Shown here piece after piece: positions 26,205-31,789 of a stretch of DNA of 31,789 nucleotides (the stretch's first letter is position 1; every line of letters starts with the position of its first letter). The stretch spans positions 1 through 31,789 of the forward strand of contig DBHE01000123.1 of NCBI GenBank assembly GCA_002296055.1, read 5' to 3'. The notes below the pieces were generated by a model. The model did no database searches, was not told the origin of the DNA, and worked only from the letters and a program-made list of their open reading frames with translations. Position numbers and translations under genes: made by a program. Source of the stretch: Pseudomonadaceae bacterium UBA836 (GTDB lineage Bacteria; Pseudomonadota; Gammaproteobacteria; Pseudomonadales; Pseudomonadaceae).

Positions 26205-26510
26205 TCAGGTTGCATTAAAGTACGCTGTACCCATTGCACCACCAATAAACATACACACTAAAAACAACAGCGAACTGGCAACAGCCTGCGCGACCAGAAC
26301 CCATTGTTTTCTCCAGGCCCAGCGCACACTGCAGGCGACATTACCCAAAGCAAACAGCAAGCCGGCCAACAACAGTGGCCCCTCCCGCGAGAGCATTACA
26401 CGGGCCTCAATTGCACCGCGCTGAAACTGAGCTAGGTCAACCAGCGCTACCGCTATCAGCAATAGCCCGATAAGAAACGGCAGCCACAGCAATAAGCGAA
26501 CGCGCATCAT
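26205..26510 (-). CDS. Small polytopic membrane protein, unknown
   Basis: A 101-residue protein with three hydrophobic helices: LLLWLPFLIGLLLIAVALVD, PLLLAGLLFALGNVACSVRW and VLVAQAVASSLLFLVCMFIG. No catalytic residues or family motif. It lies between the Coq7-like gene and another membrane protein in the same direction. Confidence 0.58.
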   Translation of the reverse strand: MMRVRLLLWLPFLIGLLLIAVALVDLAQFQRGAIEARVMLSREGPLLLAGLLFALGNVACSVRWAWRKQWVLVAQAVASSLLFLVCMFIGGAMGTAYFNAT

Positions 26511-26591
26511 GAATTAGCTACATCAATACTCTCCGGCGCCCACCGCAAAAACCCGCCGACAGCGGTGAACCTGAAGCCCATGCCTCGCCAT

Positions 26592-27116
26592 CTACATCCT
26601 CTCCGACAACCAGATGGCCAGTTTGGTTGAAGCACGTGCAACCAGCGCTACCGTTGACGCACGCAGTCCAGGCCGACATTGAGATAGACCGTAGTCTCTA
26701 TGGTCTTCCTCATCCGCAATAATCCCCAGTACCACAGCACGCAACTCAGTGTCGTGGACAGACAGATAGTCCAGCTGCCAGTTCAGGTGGCACAGCACCG
26801 AGGACTCGATTGCCTCGGTACACGCCCAAATCGCATTGCGCCCCAGCAATGCCGTCACAGCGCCCAACACAAACCCACCAAGCGCCCAGAGACCGAGCGC
26901 TCGGCACGGGCGAACACCTCTGGTTTGCATCACCGCGGCAAAATCGTCAAGGTGACGCCGCTCATGCTCAAGCATCTCGTGCAGCCTGGGAACAACATCC
27001 TCGAACAACAAAGAGCAGACCAGCGCCTGAGCACGGTATATCTGCACAGCACCGTGCTCACCGGCATGATTTACTCTTAGTATTCGCTCCGTTAATTCAC
27101 CCAAAGCCACCACCAA
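26592..27116 (-). CDS. Coq7-like di-iron protein (demethoxyubiquinone hydroxylase family)
   Basis: A 174-residue protein of the Coq7 carboxylate-bridged di-iron family. Ligand motifs are visible: Glu20 in RVNHAGEHGAVQIYRAQ, ExxH at 52-55 (LEHERRHL), Glu101/Glu104 in CTEAIESSVLCHLNWQLDYL, and ExxH at 136-139 (ADEEDHRDYG). A hydrophobic segment (GLWALGGFVLGAVTALLG) matches the membrane-associated part of Coq7. Coq7 performs the last hydroxylation of ubiquinone synthesis. The frame opens at TTG 27116 without an obvious ribosome-binding site, and GTG codons follow. It sits among orphan genes rather than ubi genes. It may be a second copy or have another role. Confidence 0.82.
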   Translation of the reverse strand: MVVALGELTERILRVNHAGEHGAVQIYRAQALVCSLLFEDVVPRLHEMLEHERRHLDDFAAVMQTRGVRPCRALGLWALGGFVLGAVTALLGRNAIWACTEAIESSVLCHLNWQLDYLSVHDTELRAVVLGIIADEEDHRDYGLSQCRPGLRASTVALVARASTKLAIWLSERM

Positions 27117-27159
27117 GCTATTCGGCGCAACAACCGCCTATCCACGTCCGAAACAGGAA

Positions 27160-27579
27160 TCACCCCAGGGAAAACAGCGCACAGACGGCAACCAATCCCA
27201 AAAGACCGAGCAAGACTCCACAATTGACCGCCGACTCGGCGGCTCGACTGGAAATGCTGTGCTCCGGATACACCAGCAGCCAGCATCGGGCCTCGGCGGC
27301 GTCCAGAAGAACCTGCGGAGTTACCGGGATATGCCTCACCTGCTGATAGGGAGCAGGAAAAAACAGGGCACCAATATTCCAGCCTTCCTCGCCGTGATGA
27401 AAACACCAGCGATACGAGTCAAGGTTGACGCTATATCGCTCAGAAAAAGCCGTCATTAGTTCAGAAAAGTCATCGCCATCAATACCCAGATCAAAACACA
27501 GGTCAGAGGCAGGCTTCAGCCGGCTTAACTTGACGCCCTGGTTTTGCTCAATGAAGGAGTAAACATCCCGGATATCCAT
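27160..27579 (-). CDS. DUF1493-type protein with C-terminal membrane helix
   Basis: A 139-residue protein starting MDIRDVYSFIEQNQGVKLSR at ATG 27579. The segment DLCFDLGIDGDDFSELMTAF followed by SERYSVNL resembles an acyl-carrier-like DUF1493 domain, with the invariant-looking GDD. It lacks the Asp-Ser-Leu of functional carrier proteins. The last 25 residues (NCGVLLGLLGLVAVCALFSL) form a membrane helix, unusual for a carrier-like domain. Function unknown. It is upstream of the Coq7-like gene by 43 bp. Confidence 0.72.
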   Translation of the reverse strand: MDIRDVYSFIEQNQGVKLSRLKPASDLCFDLGIDGDDFSELMTAFSERYSVNLDSYRWCFHHGEEGWNIGALFFPAPYQQVRHIPVTPQVLLDAAEARCWLLVYPEHSISSRAAESAVNCGVLLGLLGLVAVCALFSLG

Positions 27580-27620
27580 GTGGCGCAAGCGCTGCTTACT
27601 CAGGCATCGGCTTGCCAAGC

Positions 27621-27899
27621 CTACCGCGCCTTTGCGCCACAGCAAACGCAGCGCTCAGGCACTTCCACCGAAGCAAAAGCACTCAAGCCCACGCCGTAAG
27701 GCTTGCCGCAGTTATCGCAACGCACATGGGACACACTAGTAGAGGAAACTATGTTCACGGCAATGAAAAGCGGTAGCAGCAACAGCCCGCCCAACGCCCC
27801 CAAACCTATTGCCACTAAAAAGCCCAGAGGCAACATCAAATAAGGCACCCAAAAGCGCACCCTTGCCCGCTTCAACAGTACTTTTCGGTCTGGCGTCAT
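27621..27899 (-). CDS. Small membrane protein with C-terminal zinc ribbon
   Basis: A 92-residue protein beginning MTPDRKVLLKRARVRFW at ATG 27899. Two adjacent hydrophobic helices (VPYLMLPLGFLVAIGLGALG and LLLLPLFIAVNIVSS) precede a cytoplasmic-type zinc ribbon, RCDNCGKPYG and ERCVCCGAKAR. Function unknown. The 163 bp upstream (27906-28068) contains no gene or clear attC. Confidence 0.62.
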   Translation of the reverse strand: MTPDRKVLLKRARVRFWVPYLMLPLGFLVAIGLGALGGLLLLPLFIAVNIVSSTSVSHVRCDNCGKPYGVGLSAFASVEVPERCVCCGAKAR

Positions 27900-28068
27900 G
27901 ATCAAACCAACATTCTTGGAAAATGTGCTTTACGCACGGAGCATAAACCCTGCCAACCCAGCCACCGCTGGTTCACTGCCAAGAACGCCGCCCGGCTGCA
28001 CCGGTAAAACCGATCCACGCACTGGTCAGTCTCGCGAAAGAACGCCTATCTCAAACCAGGCAAACGAC

Positions 28069-28482
28069 CTAATAGGTCTCGGTGATGTTGTACCTTTTTA
28101 TGAATGCGCCCGAGCTGAAGCAACCAAGCACGCCGCCAAACGCAACCGCGAAGGCAGCAATAAAAATAAGCGCCCTGGCTAGGTCGCCTGTAAAGAACGC
28201 GCCACCAAAATAATGAGCAGCAGCAGCACAGGAAAACACGGCAAAGGCGTACTTGTTTAACAGGAAAAAACAAGGGATCTCGAACGCCCATACCTTGCTA
28301 CGCGTCCTGAACTTGAGCAAACCGAAGAACACGTAGAGCAGCGCCGTTGTGACGGCTGCCAGCACCAGCAATACGCCATCAGGAAATAGCGATTTATCCA
28401 CCATCCAATAAAAGCCCGCACGGCACGTAAAGAAAAGTGCTGCCAACCAAAAAACCATGACTGGTACGATTATCAAACCCAT
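28069..28482 (-). CDS. Hypothetical membrane protein, candidate second integron cassette gene
   Basis: A 137-residue polytopic protein with four hydrophobic segments (IIVPVMVFWLAALFF, VLLVLAAVTTALLYVFFGLL, FAVFSCAAAAHYFGGAFF, LARALIFIAAFAVAFGGVLG). The start ATG lies about 11 bases after the attC crossover core GTTAAGG, the close spacing usual for cassette genes. No attC follows its stop, so it is either the last cassette with a lost site or the first resident gene. No family is recognised. Confidence 0.65.
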   Translation of the reverse strand: MGLIIVPVMVFWLAALFFTCRAGFYWMVDKSLFPDGVLLVLAAVTTALLYVFFGLLKFRTRSKVWAFEIPCFFLLNKYAFAVFSCAAAAHYFGGAFFTGDLARALIFIAAFAVAFGGVLGCFSSGAFIKRYNITETY

Positions 28483-28492
28483 TTTTTTACCT

Positions 28493-28576
28493 TAACGCCC
28501 CGCTAAACGGCGAGCGTTAGCGAGTCCGGTGGAGGCCACGCTTTTTGTGGCCGGAACGTATTTGAGCGGATTGTTA
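28493..28576 (-). other. Integron attC recombination site
   Basis: Read on the minus strand, the site opens TAACAATCCGCTCAAATACG and closes CGTTTAGCGGGGCGTTAAGG. The outer arms pair as TAAC/GTTA, then CCGCT with AGCGG, then AAnACG with CGTTT, leaving unpaired bases as attC sites have. The centre folds through GGCCAC/GTGGCC and TCCGG/CCGGA. It begins three bases after the stop codon of the first cassette gene, exactly where an attC belongs. About 84 nt. Confidence 0.88.
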
Positions 28577-28579
28577 TGT

Positions 28580-28963
28580 TTATTTGCTAAAGACATAGTA
28601 CCTAAACAGACCTGCTTGTAAAAATGTAGCCACGATAAAAATAGCCGAATTAGCAAAGCCACGAAATATTACTAGTACAAGAGATACAACCAAACACATT
28701 AGCGCATAGTATTGATACCGCGGAGAAAGCCAGCGGCATATAGCGAAATGTGTAGGGATACCCACTAATACCCACCCCGATACAGAAAGACCAAAGTAAA
28801 CAACGATAGAGATAAATAGCAGAAGAACATTTTCATGGGCTTGGTAAAACTCACCTTGAAAGACCTGCATACCTAAACCGTAGAGCACTAGAACGAGAAA
28901 CCCTAGTGATATACTTTTTACAATCGATTCCTTCCAGTGTCCGTAGTCCATTTGATTAAACAT
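28580..28963 (-). CDS. AT-rich membrane protein, first integron cassette gene
   Basis: A 127-residue protein from ATG 28963 (MFNQMDYGHWKESI), with four hydrophobic segments such as LGFLVLVLYGLGMQVF and LLLFISIVVYFGLSVSGWVL. A longer frame begins at 28993. I prefer the shorter start because a 19-codon leader frame ends across it. Base composition is clearly more AT-rich than the flanking genes, a sign of recent acquisition. It ends three bases before attC and is nearest attI, so it is the most recently inserted cassette. Function unknown. Confidence 0.68.
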   Translation of the reverse strand: MFNQMDYGHWKESIVKSISLGFLVLVLYGLGMQVFQGEFYQAHENVLLLFISIVVYFGLSVSGWVLVGIPTHFAICRWLSPRYQYYALMCLVVSLVLVIFRGFANSAIFIVATFLQAGLFRYYVFSK

Positions 28964-29015
28964 AACAGTTGAGTGGACCGACGGCGTCATCATTGCATAT
29001 CAGTGACTTCTTCAT
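28956..29015 (-). CDS. 19-codon leader ORF at the attI/cassette junction
   Basis: ATG (29015-29013) lies inside the GTTATGA core and begins MKKSLICNDDAVG. It stops with TAA at 28958-28956, overlapping ATGTTTAA, where ATG 28963 starts the cassette gene. GAGGT lies 11 bases upstream. The arrangement resembles the short attI leader ORFs that boost translation of first cassette genes in class 1 integrons. Expression is not shown. Confidence 0.4.
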   Translation of the reverse strand: MKKSLICNDDAVGPLNCYV

Positions 29016-29105
29016 AACAACACGACACCTCGTTTATCTAAAACAAATTATTTATATTTAAATCAAGACCTTATAGCGATTCCGCAGCGCACAACTTGTA
29101 ATATC
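29013..29105 (-). other. Integron attI region and probable cassette promoter
   Basis: The gap between intI and the first cassette is very AT-rich. GTTATGA (29018-29012) is the likely crossover: its complement TCATAAC matches the R'' box ACATAAC of the following attC at six of seven bases, as expected for the two ends of one cassette. Upstream hexamers TATAAG and TATAAA on the minus strand could serve as -10 elements of the cassette promoter. The attI outer repeats are not resolved. Confidence 0.55.
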
Positions 29106-29135
29106 TTGACTTCCTCTTTTTGCGCACCCAATAAT
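29106..29135 (+). promoter_or_regulatory. intI promoter
   Basis: TTGACT (29106-29111, 5 of 6 to consensus) and AATAAT (29130-29135, 5 of 6) are 18 bp apart and point into intI, which starts 29 bp further on. A LexA-like box follows the -10 element directly. Confidence 0.65.
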
Positions 29136-29136
29136 G

Positions 29137-29152
29137 CTGGACAAACATACAG
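29137..29152 (+). promoter_or_regulatory. LexA-like SOS box over the intI transcription start
   Basis: CTGGACAAACATACAG matches the LexA consensus CTGTATATATATACAG at 12 of 16 positions, including both outer CTG/CAG triplets. It begins one base after the -10 hexamer and covers the expected start of transcription. Integron integrase genes are known to be LexA-repressed through a box at this place. Confidence 0.65.
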
Positions 29153-29164
29153 CACGGATGCGAT

Positions 29165-30130
29165 ATGGATACCACACCAACCAAGCCACGCCTGCGCGAG
29201 CAGTTTCGTAACGTCATCAGGGTGAATCACTACAGCATTCGTACCGAGAAGGCGTATTGGTATTGGATACGCTATTTCCTGCGCTACCACCGGATGCGTC
29301 ACCCTCTGGAGATGGGACCAGCGGAAGTTAACGAGTTTCTTACCTGGCTGGCCGTCAGTCGGCACGTGGCCGCTGCCACGCAGAATCAGGCGCTCAATGC
29401 TCTGGTGTTTCTGTATGGCAAGGTGTTGGATCGCCCGCTGGGCGATATCGGCGACACCGTCCGGGCCAAACGCCCTGCACGCATCCCGACGGTGCTGACG
29501 CACAGCGAAGCAACCCAGATCATTGGATTGCTGCCTGAGCCTCACAAACTGATTGCTTCGCTGATTTATGGCTCCGGGCTGCGTGTCGTTGAAGCCTGTC
29601 GGCTGCGTATCAAAGACATAGACTTCGACCGCCAGATCATTACGGTTCGCAGCGGTAAGGGAGATAAGGATCGCACCACGCTGCTGCCAACACCGCTGCT
29701 TGAACCTTTGCGCGAGCGCAGAGCACGAATACAACGAGCCTGGGCCGAGAAGGATGCGCTCTACCAGTGTGATGCCAGCCTGCCCTGCGCACTGAGTCGT
29801 AAATACCCTAACGCTGCGCGTTCGCTGGAGTGGCAGTGGTTGTTTCCCTCTCAGGGTTTGTGTGCCGACGAGGAAGGCAACATTGTGCGGCACCACTTGC
29901 ATATCAGTACGGTGCAGAAGGCAGTGAGACGGGCTGTGCGGGCCACAGCGATTGGCAAACCAGCTGGCTGTCACACTTTTAGACACACCTTTGCCACGGA
30001 ACTGCTGCGCCGCGGTAGTGATATTCGCACGGTGCAGACGCTGCTGGGGCATGCTGATGTGCGTACTACGCAGATTTATACCCATGTCCTTGGTAATGCC
30101 TTTGCCGGGGTGCAAAGTCCGTTGGGCTGA
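29165..30130 (+). CDS. intI: Integron integrase IntI (tyrosine recombinase)
   Basis: A 321-residue tyrosine recombinase that joins attI and attC sites. Catalytic residues are all present: Arg140 (GSGLRVVEACRLR), Lys165, His270 and Arg273 (CHTFRHTFATELL), His296 (LLGHADV) and Tyr305 (TQIYTHVLG). The integron-specific insertion that binds folded attC is visible at about 208-230 (ALSRKYPNAARSLEWQWLFP). The N-terminal SAM-like domain includes YSIRTEKAYWYWIRYFL. The length and the ending AGVQSPLG match IntI proteins. It is oriented away from the cassettes, as normal. It appears intact and SOS-controlled. Confidence 0.96.
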   Translation: MDTTPTKPRLREQFRNVIRVNHYSIRTEKAYWYWIRYFLRYHRMRHPLEMGPAEVNEFLTWLAVSRHVAAATQNQALNALVFLYGKVLDRPLGDIGDTVRAKRPARIPTVLTHSEATQIIGLLPEPHKLIASLIYGSGLRVVEACRLRIKDIDFDRQIITVRSGKGDKDRTTLLPTPLLEPLRERRARIQRAWAEKDALYQCDASLPCALSRKYPNAARSLEWQWLFPSQGLCADEEGNIVRHHLHISTVQKAVRRAVRATAIGKPAGCHTFRHTFATELLRRGSDIRTVQTLLGHADVRTTQIYTHVLGNAFAGVQSPLG

Positions 30131-30162
30131 GTCTTGCGAGGCCCGACTGTCCTTGTGTACTT

Positions 30163-30240
30163 CCTTAACGCCACGCTTGGCAGATTAGTGCAGCGCGCAA
30201 TGGCCTGTCTATCCCCCGGAGCGCTGCGTGGCCGTTAGAC
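30163..30240 (-). other. Second attC-like site, downstream of intI
   Basis: On the minus strand the site begins GTCTAAC (a perfect RYYYAAC) and ends AAGCGTGGCGTTAAGG. The arms TAACGGCCACGC and GCGTGGCGTTA pair with one extrahelical base. An inner stem GCAGCGC/GCGCTGC (30190-30196, 30221-30227) extends the fold. The closing arm matches that of the attC at 28493-28576 at 14 of 15 bases (AGCG[G/T]GGCGTTAAGG), in the same orientation. No cassette gene precedes it; it begins 32 bp past the intI stop. Confidence 0.65.
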
Positions 30241-30327
30241 GGCGCGCGGGCGCAACATGCAGGGCCCCTGCGGTAGGGAGTAGTTTTAGCTGGCCGCACT
30301 CACAGCGGCAAAACAGCTTCGCATAAA

Positions 30328-30358
30328 CAACAACCCCGGCGCGTGGCCGGGGTTGTTG
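30328..30358 (-). terminator. Terminator of purL
   Basis: CAACAACCCCGGC and GCCGGGGTTGTTG form a perfect 13-bp stem with loop GCGTG, starting 17 bp past the purL stop. On the minus strand it is followed by TTTATG, a short T-run. Confidence 0.8.
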
Positions 30359-30374
30359 GTTGCTGCGCTGGCGA

Positions 30375-31789
30375 TTAACCGATCCAGGCGCGGGCGTTGC
30401 GGAACATGCGCATCCAACCGCCGTCTTCGCTCCAGTCATCCGGGTGCCAGGAGTTCTGTACGGCGCGGAACACGCGCTCGGGGTGCGGCATCATGATGGT
30501 GACGCGACCGTCGCGGGTGGTCAGGCCGGTGATGCCACGCGGCGAGCCGTTGGGGTTGGCCGGGTAGCGTTCGGTCATGCGGCCACGGTTGTCGACGTAG
30601 CGCAGCGCAACGGCGTTGGCGGCCTCACAAGCGTCAACCGCGGCGCTGCTGGCAAACTCGGCGTGACCTTCACCGTGGGCGATGGCAATCGGCAAACGGC
30701 TGCCGACCATGCCACTGAGGAAGATCGACGGCGATGGCTGCACTTCTACCATGGCAACACGCGCTTCGAACTGCTCGGAGCGGTTGCGTACAAAGTGCGG
30801 CCAGTGGTCACTGCCCGGAATCAGCTCACGCAGGTTGGAGAGCATCTGGCAGCCGTTGCACACGCCCAGGGCGAAGGTGTCGGGGCGAGCAAAGAAGGCT
30901 GTAAAGGCTTCACGGGCAACCTGGTTGAACAGGATCGATTTGGCCCAACCTTCACCTGCGCCCAGTACGTCACCGTAGGAGAAGCCGCCGCAGGCGACCA
31001 GACCACGGAAGTCTTCCAGCTCAACGCGGCCGCTGAGAATGTCACTCATGTGTACGTCGACCGCGCTGAAGCCGGCGCGGTTGAAGGCGGCTGCCATTTC
31101 CACCTGACCATTGACGCCCTGCTCACGCAGAATGGCAACGCGTGGGCGCGAGCCCTTGCTGATGGCCGGTGCGGCAACGTCTTCATTGATATCAAAGCTG
31201 AGCAGTGCGTGCAGGCCCGGGTTGGCGTCGTCGGCAATGCCTTCAAACTCCTGATCCGCACACTCGGCGTTGTCGCGCAGGCGCTGAATCTGCCAGCTGG
31301 TTTCGCTCCAGGCTTGCTGCCAGATGGCGCGGGTGCTTTCCAGCACCGGCTTGCCGTTGAACTCGAAGCGAATCGCCTGCTCGCTGGCGGGCTGACCGAT
31401 CACCGCGCTGCAATCACCCAGGCCAGCGGCAGACAGCTGTGCCAGCACTTCTTCGGTGTCGCTCTGGGCAACCTGAATAACCGCGCCCAGTTCTTCGTTG
31501 AACAGCACCTCGGCCAGTGTGCTGGCGTCTTGCGCCAGTACGTCGAGGTTAATGTTCAGGCCGCAGCGGGCGGCAAAGGCCATCTCGGTCAGCGTGGTGA
31601 ACAGGCCGCCATCGGAGCGGTCGTGGTAGGCGAGCAGCAGCTCGTCCTGGTTCAGGCCCTGGATCACGGCGAAGAAGGCTTTGAGGTCTTCAGCGTCGTC
31701 CAGATCCGGCACCTGCTGGCCGATCTTGTTGTAGACCTGCGCCAGTGCAGAACCGCCCAAGCGGTTCTGACCACGGCCCAGATCGATCA
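30375..31789 (-). CDS. purL: Phosphoribosylformylglycinamidine synthase PurL (C-terminal part)
   Basis: About 471 C-terminal residues of the large single-chain PurL, open at the window end (the reading frame continues as [19 protein letters not shown]). PurL makes FGAM from FGAR, ATP and glutamine, purine step four. The second AIRS-like region contains [20 protein letters not shown]. The glutaminase domain has [19 protein letters not shown], the nucleophile Cys in [14 protein letters not shown], and HGEGHAEF with the catalytic His. The C-terminus [19 protein letters not shown] followed by [16 protein letters not shown] is typical. A strong terminator follows. Confidence 0.97.
   Translation of the reverse strand, partial: IDLGRGQNRLGGSALAQVYNKIGQQVPDLDDAEDLKAFFAVIQGLNQDELLLAYHDRSDGGLFTTLTEMAFAARCGLNINLDVLAQDASTLAEVLFNEELGAVIQVAQSDTEEVLAQLSAAGLGDCSAVIGQPASEQAIRFEFNGKPVLESTRAIWQQAWSETSWQIQRLRDNAECADQEFEGIADDANPGLHALLSFDINEDVAAPAISKGSRPRVAILREQGVNGQVEMAAAFNRAGFSAVDVHMSDILSGRVELEDFRGLVACGGFSYGDVLGAGEGWAKSILFNQVAREAFTAFFARPDTFALGVCNGCQMLSNLRELIPGSDHWPHFVRNRSEQFEARVAMVEVQPSPSIFLSGMVGSRLPIAIAHGEGHAEFASSAAVDACEAANAVALRYVDNRGRMTERYPANPNGSPRGITGLTTRDGRVTIMMPHPERVFRAVQNSWHPDDWSEDGGWMRMFRNARAWIG

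Noticed and set aside
29063..30115. Long minus-strand open frame opposite intI
   Set aside because: It lies antisense to the integrase and reads as low-similarity shadow sequence with no signal or domain.
1..31789. CRISPR arrays, tRNA or rRNA genes, insertion-sequence ends
   Set aside because: No regularly spaced repeats, cloverleaf-like tRNA ends, rRNA stretches or transposase motifs were seen by eye on either strand.

Overview
The window comes from a GC-rich gammaproteobacterium of the Pseudomonas type. The backbone order rimM-rpsP-ffh-ypjD-corB(CNNM)-SGNH hydrolase-purT-DUF1289-gamma carbonic anhydrase-two Nudix genes-L,D-transpeptidase, with purL further on, is the arrangement I know from pseudomonads. 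The proteins also read as Pseudomonadaceae. I cannot fix the genus from sequence alone.

Layout. Bases 1-9180 are core housekeeping genes. They include ribosome maturation and the S16 operon, the SRP GTPase Ffh, a CcsA-like membrane protein and a CNNM transporter. A tightly coupled minus-strand unit follows (gamma-CA, DUF1289, purT, SGNH hydrolase), then Nudix and cell-wall genes. Bases 9254-17642 hold semi-conserved genes: a TetR regulator divergent from a DUF2855 enzyme, an outer-membrane barrel, a short RlpA-like lipoprotein, a frameshifted arylsulfatase beside a BamA-like barrel, a secreted ATP-dependent DNA ligase of the LigE type, and queH with a terminator hairpin in its leader. Bases 17839-21834 hold a MORN-type lipoprotein, DUF998, DUF3010, a Trp-rich small protein and a second L,D-transpeptidase.

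From 21867 to 28993 every gene lies on the minus strand. Most are small, many are membrane proteins, and few are recognisable. Exceptions are a Coq7-type di-iron protein and a DUF1493 protein. This array ends at a chromosomal integron: attC (28493-28576), an AT-rich first cassette, an attI region, an intI promoter with a LexA-like box, and a full-length intI (29165-30130).

The main discovery candidate is a second attC-like site just 3' of intI (30163-30240), in the same orientation as the first. Its R'/L' arm matches the first attC at 14 of 15 bases. The integrase, attI and first cassette therefore lie between two directly oriented attC sites and could form an excisable unit. The array between 22756 and 28068 shows no convincing attC, so it may be an old cassette array that has lost its sites, or another kind of accessory island. 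The window closes with the 3' part of purL, which has its own strong terminator.

Most functions rest on family motifs read by eye. No database search was possible.
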